Assembly (NCBI RefSeq): GCF_016587375.1
Contig: NZ_BNJG01000002.1
Coordinates: 744,001-808,000, forward strand
From: Ktedonobacter robiniae
GTDB lineage: Bacteria; Chloroflexota; Ktedonobacteria; Ktedonobacterales; Ktedonobacteraceae
Direction: 5' to 3'
Length of the DNA stretch: 64,000 nt
Part shown: positions 7,878 to 16,375 of the stretch, piece by piece
How positions within the stretch are numbered: position 1 is the stretch's first letter
Layout of the letters: each line of letters starts with the position of its first letter
The notes under the pieces: generated by a model
The model's database searches: none
What the model was told of the DNA's origin: nothing
What the model saw: only the letters and a program-made list of their open reading frames with translations
Position numbers and translations under genes: made by a program

Positions 7878-8360
7878 ATGAAAAGACGATCTCTGCTTGG
7901 ACTCCTGGCACTCGTTCTCCTCCTCCAAATACTCATCCTGGGAAGCTTCTGGGCGACCATGAACATAATGGCAAACCAGAATGCCCACCCGCGCGCGAAG
8001 ACAAGCCAGGATACGCACCCCCGCGCGACTATTCCTCCTCCCACGCCCACAAGCACCATGGACGCAGCGAACGCCTTCGCCCGCGCAGGCCATACCCGTC
8101 AGGATGCCACCGCTACCACGACCTCCCAGACGTATGACTCGCGTCCTTGCGCCCAGCACCCATCACCTGAACACTGCAATGGCGTCCTCCCACTTATCCC
8201 TCACGTCCCACTGAACAATCGGGAGCATGGCAGCGGCTCTTGCTTCGATCAGCAGATCGCGATCATGGAGGATCAGCAAATTTCTAAATCAAGGAAATTG
8301 ATGGGACTCTCAAAAAACACGCGAATCGTCGTCAAGGCTTGCTCTTCAGCTACCTCATAG
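7878..8360 (+). CDS. Secreted or membrane-anchored hypothetical protein, 3' end replaced
   Basis: The ATG at 7878 is preceded by AAAGGAG at good spacing. The product opens with MKRRSLLGLLALVLLLQILI, a clear signal peptide or membrane anchor, followed by a Thr/Pro/Ala-rich linker with a small HPRA repeat. A cysteine-containing part (RPCAQHPSPEHCNG) comes next, then SCFDQQ..EDQQ. From about 8287 the frame runs antisense over the start of an aldo/keto reductase gene, so the last 24 or so residues are probably not original: the two genes appear to have been cut and joined there. The function is unknown and the location extracytoplasmic. Confidence 0.55.
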   Translation: MKRRSLLGLLALVLLLQILILGSFWATMNIMANQNAHPRAKTSQDTHPRATIPPPTPTSTMDAANAFARAGHTRQDATATTTSQTYDSRPCAQHPSPEHCNGVLPLIPHVPLNNREHGSGSCFDQQIAIMEDQQISKSRKLMGLSKNTRIVVKACSSATS

Positions 8361-8470
8361 CTGAAGGTCTCAGGCATATTGCCCAGAGCCGCGCACCCCA
8401 CACAAAGAGGGGTCACCCGCAGCCCTGTCCTTCCCAATTGGCGCCGAGGGAGCAAGGTTATCCGTGTCAT
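8273..8470 (-). pseudogene. Truncated aldo/keto reductase, L-fucose (D-threo-aldose) dehydrogenase type
   Basis: The 65-residue frame begins with a normal AKR N-terminus: RRQLGRTGLRVTPLCVGCA, then FSYEVAEEQALTTIR and ESPINFLD. That pattern is typical of the D-threo-aldose 1-dehydrogenase (L-fucose dehydrogenase) branch. The similarity stops at FLD (about 8288), before the catalytic Asp/Tyr/Lys/His region, and runs into unrelated sequence. The start overlaps the dehydrogenase stop (ATGA), so it was the last gene of the fucose operon and has been beheaded by a rearrangement at about 8287. Confidence 0.75.
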
Positions 8471-9504
8471 AGAGTCTCTCCTGTTGGCGCAAACGCTATT
8501 ACTCCTTTAAGCAAGTTACTCTTACTATCAAACCAATGGAGAAAGGATTCCAGGGCCGTATCTGACGTAGTTCGATGCGTGATCCAGGGGGCAATATCTA
8601 TACGTCCACTCTCAAGATGATCGATTACACGACGAAAGTCCGTGGAGTTCGCATTGCGACTGCTCAGCAACGTGAGTTCGCGGCGGTGAAAATCAGGATC
8701 ATGAAAGCTGACATCCCCCTGAAAGAGACCCACAAAGATCAGGCGTCCCGCGTAACCAACATAGGAAAACGCAGCATGCATAGAGTGTGGATTTCCAGTG
8801 GCATCGAAGACTACCGGCGGGAGATCATCCCCAACCTCGTGTTGCAGAAGAGCCAATGCATCACCATGAGCATGCAGGCAGGCGATGTGAGGCCATAGTC
8901 GTTGACAAAATGCTAGCCTTGGCTCGCTTATATCCATAACCGTCACCTGAGCACCGGCAAGCAGCGCGAACTGCGTGACTGCCAGACCAATTGGTCCCGC
9001 TCCTACGACAAGCACGCGCTCATGTGGGGTCAGTTGAGCGCGACTCACCGCATGCGCACCTATTGCCAGGGGTTCAACGAGGGCGAGTTGTTCCGAAGAA
9101 AGGCTGGTCGATGGGTGGAGTTTTGAGGTTGGAATATGCACAAATTCGCGCATACCTCCATCGATATGCACTCCAAATACCTTGAGATTGAGACAACAGT
9201 TTGGTTTACCGCGCACGCAGGCAGGGCAAGTTCCGCAATCGAAATACGGTTCAACTGCGCAAAGCGTACCAACCGCCAGCGACGGATCTGCAGACTCAGT
9301 CGCGATCACCTCTACGCTCAATTCATGGCCAAGGATACGCGGATAGGTAAAGAACGGTTGCTCTCCCCGAAAGGCATGCAGGTCCGTTCCACAGATGCCT
9401 ACATGGCGAACCCGCACAAGGGCAGTACCGGGGTCGGGTGCTGACGGTGCTTCTTGCTCAAGAAGACGGAATTGACCGGGTTTCTCTAAAAGAATAGCTT
9501 TCAT
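8467..9504 (-). CDS. Zinc-dependent alcohol/polyol dehydrogenase (MDR family)
   Basis: A medium-chain dehydrogenase oxidising a hydroxyl to a carbonyl with NAD(P). Residues are numbered from the in-frame upstream ATG at 9546. The catalytic zinc ligands are Cys52 in GICGTDLH and His73-Glu74 in GHE. The structural-zinc cysteines lie in DCGTCPACVRGKPNCC (103-118), and the Rossmann loop is GAGPIG (181-186). ATG 9504 (MKAILLEKPG) is the usual family start and is preferred. Its place between a fucosidase and an L-fucose dehydrogenase fragment suggests a sugar or sugar-acid intermediate of L-fucose oxidation as substrate. This is inferred from context only. Confidence 0.85.
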   Translation of the reverse strand: MKAILLEKPGQFRLLEQEAPSAPDPGTALVRVRHVGICGTDLHAFRGEQPFFTYPRILGHELSVEVIATESADPSLAVGTLCAVEPYFDCGTCPACVRGKPNCCLNLKVFGVHIDGGMREFVHIPTSKLHPSTSLSSEQLALVEPLAIGAHAVSRAQLTPHERVLVVGAGPIGLAVTQFALLAGAQVTVMDISEPRLAFCQRLWPHIACLHAHGDALALLQHEVGDDLPPVVFDATGNPHSMHAAFSYVGYAGRLIFVGLFQGDVSFHDPDFHRRELTLLSSRNANSTDFRRVIDHLESGRIDIAPWITHRTTSDTALESFLHWFDSKSNLLKGVIAFAPTGETL

Positions 9505-9563
9505 AGTCTCTCTTTTTGTGGCTCCTTCAAGTGTGTAGTCTGCCATACTTCATGTGAATGCTT

Positions 9564-9636
9564 GCCCGCTACGCGGGCGGGGAAGGAAGAAGCCAGGACA
9601 CAGCCCTGGAAACCAGTCAAGGGGCTACCGCCCCTT
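9564..9636 (-). terminator. Two-hairpin intergenic element after the GH29 gene
   Basis: GCCCGC-tac-GCGGGC (9564-9578) and AAGGGGC-tacc-GCCCCTT (9619-9636) form two GC-rich hairpins between the fucosidase stop and the dehydrogenase start. The layout resembles the element at 55040-55105 behind the GH95 gene. It could attenuate or process the transcript. Confidence 0.55.
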
Positions 9637-9654
9637 GCATCCCCGCCCCTCATA

Positions 9655-11094
9655 TCATTTCTTTGGAGAGATCTTGAGCACAAAGGCCTGTTCACAGGGC
9701 TTTGTAGAGGACATCTCAATGGTCAGCCCATCTGTATCATGCCTCCACTGGACCTCCTCTTTCTGCCCCAGCAGTGCTACTTTCTCTATCTGCTGACCGA
9801 ACACATTGCTGTCAGTTGCCAGCGACTTGATGGTCACACGACCATTTTCCGGCCAGGCTAGAACGGTCGCATACAGCAATTCGCCACGAATCGTAAAACG
9901 AATATCCTGGCTGGTAAAGCTAGCCCGGTGAGTGTCCGTAAAGCTTCCATCCTCGATGCGAGTTGGTCCCTCGCCAAAGATCTTCCAGGGACGTGTGCCA
10001 TAGATCGCCTCACCATTCACGCTCAACCAGCGTCCAATCTCTAGCAACATCGCTTCCTCTGCCTCAGGGATCGTTCCATCGGGGCGCGGGCCAATGTTGA
10101 GGAGCAAGGCCCCATTCTTGCTCACAATATCGACCAGGTCACCAATAACGGCTTCAACTGTTTTATATTCCTGATTCTTGACGTAGCCCCAGGAGTTCTT
10201 GGAAAGCGAGGTATCCGTCTGCCAGAAACGGGGGCGGATATCAGAGAATTGCCCCCGCTCAATATCAAACACAGCAGCCTCTTCGGGAAATGCCTGGTGC
10301 TTATAGTTGATAGCGACGCCTCGCCGCCACTGTGCCGCTTGATTGTAGTAATAGGCCGCGAATTGCTGTAAGTATGGGCTGAACGCCGGCTGCTCAATCC
10401 ACCAGTCAAACCAGACGATCTGTGGTTGATATTTATCCACAAGCTCACACGTTCGAGCCAGCCAGTCGTCAAGGAATTCCTCATTTGGAGGGAGTGTTTC
10501 GGGTTGGGCTGGACCATACAAGCCAATAGAGCGAGGGTCTTGCACATCGGAGTCAAAGGCCATGCCACCATTGAAGAACCACCAGTGTTCAGCGCGATGA
10601 CTGGAGAGGCCAAAGACCAGCCACTGTTTACGTACAGCCTCGGCCAGTTCTCCAATGATGTCACGCCTTGGCCCCATCCTGGTCGCATTCCATTCGGAGA
10701 AACTGCAATCATAGAGCGCGAAACCATCGTGATGCTCAGCCACAGGAACGACAAACTGTGCCCCGGCCTGCCTGAACAGATTCGCCCAGGCGTCAGGATC
10801 AAACTTATCCGCGCTAAACTGAGCAATGAGGTCCTTGTAGCCAGATTGCTTCTGTGAACCGTACGTCTCCAGGTGATGCTTGAACTCGGGCGAATCTTGC
10901 AGATACATGTTCCGTGGATACCATTCATTCCCAAAGCCGGGAACAGCATAGGCACCCCAATGAATAAAAATACCAAACTTGGCATCTTCATACCAGGAAG
11001 GGATGCTATACCCCTTGAGCGATTCCCAGTTAGCGGCGAATGGACCGACGTTGATGCTCTGCTGAATGGCTTTGGTTGCTTCAGTGCGATACAT
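9655..11094 (-). CDS. Alpha-L-fucosidase, glycoside hydrolase family 29
   Basis: The 479-residue enzyme removes alpha-linked L-fucose with retention of configuration. GH29 landmarks are FGIFIHWGAYAVP (40-52), VVPVAEHHDGFALY (115-128), a SxxEWN segment, and IVWFDWW with the nucleophile Asp230. A later NIGPRPDGTIPE loop is followed by a beta-sandwich C-terminal domain. No signal peptide is visible, so it acts on imported oligosaccharides in the cytoplasm. It lies in an operon with a sugar ABC transporter and a mutarotase, whose product feeds the downstream dehydrogenases. Confidence 0.93.
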   Translation of the reverse strand: MYRTEATKAIQQSINVGPFAANWESLKGYSIPSWYEDAKFGIFIHWGAYAVPGFGNEWYPRNMYLQDSPEFKHHLETYGSQKQSGYKDLIAQFSADKFDPDAWANLFRQAGAQFVVPVAEHHDGFALYDCSFSEWNATRMGPRRDIIGELAEAVRKQWLVFGLSSHRAEHWWFFNGGMAFDSDVQDPRSIGLYGPAQPETLPPNEEFLDDWLARTCELVDKYQPQIVWFDWWIEQPAFSPYLQQFAAYYYNQAAQWRRGVAINYKHQAFPEEAAVFDIERGQFSDIRPRFWQTDTSLSKNSWGYVKNQEYKTVEAVIGDLVDIVSKNGALLLNIGPRPDGTIPEAEEAMLLEIGRWLSVNGEAIYGTRPWKIFGEGPTRIEDGSFTDTHRASFTSQDIRFTIRGELLYATVLAWPENGRVTIKSLATDSNVFGQQIEKVALLGQKEEVQWRHDTDGLTIEMSSTKPCEQAFVLKISPKK

Positions 11095-11113
11095 AGACGC
11101 TCTCCTCTTCTCA

Positions 11114-11437
11114 CTAGTCTATATGAAACACGTCCTTCATACTGGCCCACCAACTTTTCCCCCCGCTCTCCTCTACAGGCTCTTGCATGGGATCGGTAAG
11201 AGACCACCATTTCTGTGTCATGGGATCCTCTGCCATTTTCTTCATGTCCGCAGGAAAATCATCCCCTACATACTCAAAGTAGGCAAAGAGCCATGTTTTG
11301 TAGCGAAAAATGGTATAGTTACGCATGTTGCAGGCATGAATGGTCGCTAACACCTCGGGCCAGACCGACGCATGCATGCACTCGTAGTCTGCTATACGAT
11401 CAGACTTTACTCGAATGACTTGCCCATAACGGCGCAT
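11114..11437 (-). CDS. L-rhamnose/L-fucose mutarotase (RhaM family)
   Basis: The 107-residue dimeric ferredoxin-like protein interconverts alpha and beta anomers of a 6-deoxysugar. The residues known to act in RhaM (Tyr18, His22 and a C-terminal Trp pair) are present as YECMH (18-22) and QKWW (75-78), and the length is exactly that of the family. It lies 23 bp downstream of the MalG-type permease gene and 20 bp upstream of the fucosidase gene, fitting a role in handling L-fucose released by the GH29 enzyme. Confidence 0.88.
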   Translation of the reverse strand: MRRYGQVIRVKSDRIADYECMHASVWPEVLATIHACNMRNYTIFRYKTWLFAYFEYVGDDFPADMKKMAEDPMTQKWWSLTDPMQEPVEESGGKSWWASMKDVFHID

Positions 11438-11460
11438 CAGTTATATCTCCTTCTAAGCGG

Positions 11461-12363
11461 CTAGCGATCCATGCCAGTCAATGCTACGCCACGAATAAAG
11501 TATCTCTGCGCGAAAAAGAAGGTAATCACAATTGGTAGAATGGAAAGCACCGAAACCGCCATCAACTGGTTATAGGCCGTCAGAGATTGACCGTAGAACA
11601 GATTGAGGCCAATTGCCAACGTATAGTTATCGGTCGAACGCAAGTAGATCAACGGCGCTAAGAGGTTATTCCAGTTTCCGACAAAGGCAATGATCGCCAC
11701 CGCCCCCAGGGCTGGCTTAGACAGCGGCAGAATAATCTTCGTCAGGATCTGGAAGTGCGTAGCACCCTCGATGCGTGCCGCCTCGTCCATCTCTCGTGGC
11801 AGGCTGAGGAACGATTGCCGCAGCAGGAAAATCGAGAAAGGATATCCAAGCCAGGGAGGTATGATCAACGTCCACAGTGTGTTGATCAGGTGAACCTTAC
11901 TGTACAAGAGGAAAATGGGAACAATCGTGACCTCTATCGGGATCATCATGGTAGCGAGCATGAGCATAAATGCGAACCGACTTCCGCGCGCGCGTAGGCG
12001 AGCAAAAGCATACGCTGGAAGCGCGCATGATACCAGATTGCCGATGATCGCAGCCACCGTTACCAGGACCGTATTCGTTAAAAAGCGCGTGAAGGGTAAT
12101 GCCATCCACCCATCAAAATAGTTGTGCCATTGCACACTCGAGGGGAGAAGCCGGGGTGGAAAAACAAAGACCTCCTGCGAAGGCTTGAGTGACGTCGAGA
12201 TCATCCACAGGAATGGCGAGAGAAAGGCCAGTGAGCAGACAACCAGTACGATGTAGATCGACAAACGACGCACGTGACCACGGGATCTAGTCGGCTGGAC
12301 CTGTTTCCCCTGCTCCGACAGAACCTCTGCCAAAGGGGTCGGGCGTGAGATGCTGACTTTCAT
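11461..12363 (-). CDS. CUT1 sugar ABC transporter permease (MalG type)
   Basis: In this 300-residue integral membrane protein, a cytoplasmic N-terminus of about 30 residues is followed by six predicted membrane segments beginning with the IYIVLVVCSLAFLSPFLWMI helix. The ATPase-coupling EAA loop reads EMDEAARIEGATHFQILTKI, followed by PLSKPALG. It works with the MalF-type partner 8 bp upstream and the binding protein. No ATPase gene is in the operon; CUT1 systems often share an MsmX-type ATPase encoded elsewhere. Confidence 0.92.
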   Translation of the reverse strand: MKVSISRPTPLAEVLSEQGKQVQPTRSRGHVRRLSIYIVLVVCSLAFLSPFLWMISTSLKPSQEVFVFPPRLLPSSVQWHNYFDGWMALPFTRFLTNTVLVTVAAIIGNLVSCALPAYAFARLRARGSRFAFMLMLATMMIPIEVTIVPIFLLYSKVHLINTLWTLIIPPWLGYPFSIFLLRQSFLSLPREMDEAARIEGATHFQILTKIILPLSKPALGAVAIIAFVGNWNNLLAPLIYLRSTDNYTLAIGLNLFYGQSLTAYNQLMAVSVLSILPIVITFFFAQRYFIRGVALTGMDR

Positions 12364-12370
12364 AAGCTAC

Positions 12371-13318
12371 CTACTTTCGTACTCCCCCTTCATAATAGAC
12401 CCAGCGCCCAGCCAGAGCAAACTGAATGAAGGTAATGATAATGATCAAGACAAAGAGAATCCACGCGAGTGCCGAGGCATAGCCCATATTGAAGTACTGG
12501 AATGCCTGGCGATAGATGTAGAGTCCATAGACCAGCGAGGCATTAGCAGGCCCTCCATTGGTCATCACCAGGATCAGCACAAAGGCTTGCAACGATGTAA
12601 TGAAGCCAGTCACCAGGTTGAAGAAGATGACTGGTGACATCATAGGGACCGTCACATTCCAGAATTTTGACCAGTGACCCGCCCCATCAATCGAAGCCGC
12701 CTCATACATATAGGATGGAATGCTCTGTAAACCTGCCAGGTAGATGACCATGGTATTGCCAGCACCCCAGGCACTCATAATGATCAAAGCAGGAATCGTC
12801 CAGTCTTCAGAGTAGAGCCATCCAGGCCCCTGAATACCAAACAGGCCTAGCAGGTAGTTGACCATCCCGAAATCAGGGTGCAGGATGTTAATCCACAACA
12901 GAGCAGTTGCAATTCCAGAAACGACCGAAGGCAGATAGAATACGGTACGAAAAACCGAAATCCCCTTCACCTTCTGATTTAAGAGCAGGGCCAGGGCAAA
13001 GGATACGACAACGGTGAGCAAGACGCTCCCGATACCAAAGTACAAGGTATTTCTGAGCGTCAGGTAGAACAGCGGATCCTGAAACAACTGCACATAGTTC
13101 TGCAGGCCAATCCACTGTGGATTCGAGAGCAGCGACCAGTTCGTAAGGCTAATCACGCCCGAGGCGATAATAGGACCGCCTCCAAAAAGGATGAAGCCAA
13201 TGATCCATGGCAAAATGAAGAGATAAAACTGCCTCTCTTCACGCAACTCCACCTTGCTAAGCTTCCTCCTACGCGCATGGCTCGCTGCTTGCCCGGTACG
13301 CCTCATAAAGAGTTGCAT
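12371..13318 (-). CDS. CUT1 sugar ABC transporter permease (MalF type)
   Basis: A 315-residue membrane protein with a basic N-terminus (HARRRKLSKVELREERQ) and a first helix around FILPWIIGFILFGGGP. The EAA loop is MYEAASIDGAGHWSKFWNV, then PMMSP. It pairs with the MalG-type permease to form the channel of the presumed fucosyl-oligosaccharide or L-fucose importer. It is separated from the binding-protein gene by a 12-bp-stem hairpin. Confidence 0.92.
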   Translation of the reverse strand: MQLFMRRTGQAASHARRRKLSKVELREERQFYLFILPWIIGFILFGGGPIIASGVISLTNWSLLSNPQWIGLQNYVQLFQDPLFYLTLRNTLYFGIGSVLLTVVVSFALALLLNQKVKGISVFRTVFYLPSVVSGIATALLWINILHPDFGMVNYLLGLFGIQGPGWLYSEDWTIPALIIMSAWGAGNTMVIYLAGLQSIPSYMYEAASIDGAGHWSKFWNVTVPMMSPVIFFNLVTGFITSLQAFVLILVMTNGGPANASLVYGLYIYRQAFQYFNMGYASALAWILFVLIIIITFIQFALAGRWVYYEGGVRK

Positions 13319-13347
13319 AATCTGTTCTCCTCTTTACTTTGCATATC

Positions 13348-13393
13348 CATACAGATGAGTGAACTGATAGAACAACAGCCGCTCATCTGTATG
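13348..13393 (-). terminator. Hairpin between binding-protein and permease genes
   Basis: CATACAGATGAG (13348-13359) pairs perfectly with CTCATCTGTATG (13382-13393). No U-run follows. This is the position where sugar operons commonly hold an RNA-stabilising or attenuating stem that keeps the binding protein in excess over the permeases. Confidence 0.6.
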
Positions 13394-13403
13394 TCAGGAA
13401 TTG

Positions 13404-14867
13404 TTAGCGCAAGCCAGCATTTTGTGCCAGTAAGGGGTCGATCTGCTGCTTCACCTGCTTCAACCCATCGGCAACGCCTAATTGTCCATTCACGACGCGG
13501 TCCCAGATTGGCTGTGCGGCATTCACGACCTTTGGCGTGGCAGGCAGGTAGAGCACTTCGTTCGACCCGTAGTTATTGAGGGCATCAAGGATATTTTTCG
13601 CCCCTGAAGGCGCGAAGGAGGATTTGAGATAGGAATCCCAGGCCGAAGAGCGTGCGGGACTGCCTCGTCCCGTCATACCCCACATAAACTGCTGCCCTAC
13701 TGAAGAGAGATACTCGTTCAGATAGATCCAGGCCGCATCATTATGCTGGCCGCTCTTACTGATCAGGTATCCGCTGCCCTCGGCAGAGGTTGATTGCGCT
13801 TTCGGTCCCTTTGGACAGGGTGCGATATCCCATTTGAAGCTGGCATTTTGGCGCAGGCCAGGGGTGATCCAGGAGCCATTGTAGGCCATAGCGGCTCTAC
13901 CAGCAGTAAACTCGTCGGTTTGTTGCTGCTGCATTGCCTGTTGTTCAGCCAGACCGGGTGCAGCATTATGCTTGAGTTGGATTTCCATCCACCACTGCAT
14001 GGCCTCAATCGCTTCAGGCTGATCGATGAGAGACTTTGTTTGATCCTCATTGACATACCGAGCGCCAAAGGGGAACAGGAAGGGAGGTGCGATGTTAGCA
14101 GAAGCCGGGGTGGGCAGGGAGGCCAGGCCATAGATTCTGTTGTGGGAGTCACCACTCGTGAGCTTGATAGCAGCTTGCTTGAGGGTGTCAAGAGTCCAAC
14201 TGGCATCTGGATACTTCATCCCTGCTTTATCAAATAGGTCTTTGTTGTAGAAAAGCACAACGGGACCGCAGTCATAGGCAACGGCGTACAATTGCCCTTT
14301 TTGCTTGTAGAAACCCATCGATGGTTTGGTGAAGTCAGCCATATTGAAGTCGGGCTGCTTCGCGATGTAGGTGTTGAGCGAGAGAGGAATACCCTGGGTG
14401 ATGAACTGCTGAATCCAGCTATAGTGGGTGTACATGATATCAGGCAAGGTCCCTCCTGCTGCCTGAGCCAGGTACTTCTGCAGGTAGTTATTCCAGGGGG
14501 TATTCTCGGCATTGATCGTAATATTCGGGTGGCGTTTGGTGAAGAGTTGATCGAACTGCTGTTGACGAGCCATGAAGGTAGCATCCCAGGCATGAGAAAC
14601 ACTCAATTGTACCGGGGAAGTGGGTTCAGGAACCGCCGTCTTAGGCCACTGAAGTCCATCGGCATCACGGATAGAGTAAATGGAATTGGTGTTGCCCGCC
14701 TGCTTTCCCTGCTGGGTTTGTGGCCTGACATCACCGCATGCAACGAGCACGCCTGAGAGGCTAAGCGCGCCAGCAACTTTGACGAAATCGCGCCGACTAT
14801 AGCCACGTTCCGCGAACTTTTGCTCCAGTTCGCGCATCCAGGTCTCCACACTCCTTTGTTGGTCCAT
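13404..14867 (-). CDS. Sugar-binding lipoprotein of CUT1 transporter, Tat-type signal
   Basis: Extracellular solute-binding protein (family 1), 487 residues from ATG 14867, which has GGAGG nine bases upstream; an earlier in-frame start at 14915 is less likely. Residues 22-44 contain a twin-arginine motif (YSRRDFVK) and a lipobox ending LVAC, so the mature protein is anchored at Cys44. The body shows the usual hinge segments (YNKDLFDKAG, AAMAYNGSW, the ISKSGQHNDAAWIYL region). It delivers the sugar to the two permeases downstream and is the first gene of the fucose operon. Confidence 0.9.
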   Translation of the reverse strand: MDQQRSVETWMRELEQKFAERGYSRRDFVKVAGALSLSGVLVACGDVRPQTQQGKQAGNTNSIYSIRDADGLQWPKTAVPEPTSPVQLSVSHAWDATFMARQQQFDQLFTKRHPNITINAENTPWNNYLQKYLAQAAGGTLPDIMYTHYSWIQQFITQGIPLSLNTYIAKQPDFNMADFTKPSMGFYKQKGQLYAVAYDCGPVVLFYNKDLFDKAGMKYPDASWTLDTLKQAAIKLTSGDSHNRIYGLASLPTPASANIAPPFLFPFGARYVNEDQTKSLIDQPEAIEAMQWWMEIQLKHNAAPGLAEQQAMQQQQTDEFTAGRAAMAYNGSWITPGLRQNASFKWDIAPCPKGPKAQSTSAEGSGYLISKSGQHNDAAWIYLNEYLSSVGQQFMWGMTGRGSPARSSAWDSYLKSSFAPSGAKNILDALNNYGSNEVLYLPATPKVVNAAQPIWDRVVNGQLGVADGLKQVKQQIDPLLAQNAGLR

Positions 14868-15032
14868 CTGTTGTTTCCTCCATGAAAAGGCCAGCCATTG
14901 GCCCTCTGGTGTCATACTTCTCCCTACACCATCGACTTATGAACGATGGCCCGGGACAGCTACTACGCCCTTATAGGAAACCACTTCCCTGCCTTCAGGG
15001 AATATGTCACCATTGTTGGAGATGGCCATTAC

Positions 15033-15048
15033 GAGAAAACGCTTTCTC
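15033..15048. promoter_or_regulatory. LacI-family operator candidate
   Basis: GAGAAAACGCTTTCTC is a near-perfect 16-bp palindrome with the central CG typical of LacI-family sites. It lies between the divergent fucose operon (start 14867) and the LacI gene (start 15297), placed to repress both. Confidence 0.7.
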
Positions 15049-15296
15049 AACAAGAGTAAACTACACTCATGGATTTGTCAAGCTTTCAACTGTTCTGCCG
15101 TAAAAGCTTCAGTAAACTTGCATAAATGTCGGAAATACGCTATGATATCCCTATCAACAATATGAGGGATTTCTTTCCGAAGAAGATATTTCTAGAGAGC
15201 GCTTACTTTCCACGTGCAGGGCCAGAAGCAATACTGCAGCTCGACAAAGCACAACAACACGACACACAGATACTTGGGGAGGAGTCGCTGACACTT

Positions 15297-16361
15297 ATGG
15301 CAGATACAAAACATGACTCACAATCGCACAAACCTGTCACAATCCGCGAAGTCGCAAAACAGGCAAGTGTATCGATGGCAACCGTTTCCCGGGTCCTCAA
15401 CGGCTCCAATACCGTTGATCCTCAACTCGCAGAGCGGGTACACACTGCCATAGAGGCGCTCAAGTATGAACCGAATAGGGCCGCTCGCGCATTGGCCGGT
15501 AGCCGTTCAGCGCTTTTAGGATTGCTCGTCTCCGATATTCAGAACCCCTTTTTTATGGACCTTATGCGCGGTGTTGAGGAGGTCTCCCAGGAAAATGGTT
15601 ATCTCCTTGTCATTTGTAATACCACTGAAGATCCTCAGAAAGAGGCGCAATATATCAAGATTCTGGCAGCCGAGTCAGTCGCCGGTGCAATCATTGTGCC
15701 TTCAAGAGAGCGATTGGACGCACTCACCATACTCCAGGGACGCAATATCCCTATCGTGACAGTAGATAGGCGTGTGCATGATTCCTCCATTGATGCCGTT
15801 CTCGTCAACAACGCTTTGGCAGCCAAAGAGGCTACGGCTCATCTGATAGGCAATGGATATCGCCGCATTGGCATCATTACTGGCCCACGATCCGTTACGA
15901 CCGCCAACGAACGTATACTTGGCTATCATCAGGCATTGCAGGAAGCGGGTATCGTATATGATGATTCACTGAAGTACCGGGGACCATTTAGAGAAGAGAC
16001 TGGTGAGCGTGGGATACAACGTTTGCTGCAAGTAGATCCTCCGCTAGAAGCCGTCCTGACAGCAAACAATCGTATCACCGTGGGAGCTTTACGTGCCCTC
16101 TATGCCAGCCAGAAACGTGTGCCAGCAGATATCGCCATTGTAGGCTTCGACGAGGTGCGCTGGGCTATTCCTGATCTGATCTCCATCACAACGGTCACCC
16201 AGCCTGCCTATGAATTGGGGAGAACGGCGGCCCTTCGCTTGCTGCAAAATCTACGGCAACCCAACCTCTCCAGGCAAGAAATTATCCTACAACATCAACT
16301 TCTGGTGCGTGCTTCCTCGCAAGCACGCCCGGTGCGTGACATACTCACTGACCTCACCTGA
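15297..16361 (+). CDS. LacI family transcriptional regulator of the fucose operon
   Basis: The start at ATG 15297 is chosen over an upstream in-frame ATG (15126) because GGAGGAG lies before it and the HTH then falls near the N-terminus. The HTH is VTIREVAKQASVSMATVSRV, with the hinge helix YEPNRAARALAG. The effector domain is periplasmic-binding-like (GLLVSDIQNPFFMDLMRGVE; VDRRVHDSSIDAV; GFDEVRWA). It binds DNA as a dimer and releases it when a sugar, here probably L-fucose or a derivative, binds. It is divergent from the operon it is expected to control and ends 14 bp before a MITE. Confidence 0.9.
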   Translation: MADTKHDSQSHKPVTIREVAKQASVSMATVSRVLNGSNTVDPQLAERVHTAIEALKYEPNRAARALAGSRSALLGLLVSDIQNPFFMDLMRGVEEVSQENGYLLVICNTTEDPQKEAQYIKILAAESVAGAIIVPSRERLDALTILQGRNIPIVTVDRRVHDSSIDAVLVNNALAAKEATAHLIGNGYRRIGIITGPRSVTTANERILGYHQALQEAGIVYDDSLKYRGPFREETGERGIQRLLQVDPPLEAVLTANNRITVGALRALYASQKRVPADIAIVGFDEVRWAIPDLISITTVTQPAYELGRTAALRLLQNLRQPNLSRQEIILQHQLLVRASSQARPVRDILTDLT

Positions 16362-16375
16362 AATAGGTTTCGTCA

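Noticed and set aside
7601..8159. Long frames on both strands over the secreted-protein gene
   Set aside because: Cysteine/arginine- or histidine-rich shadows of a G/C-rich region; only the frame with a signal peptide and ribosome site at 7878 is credible.
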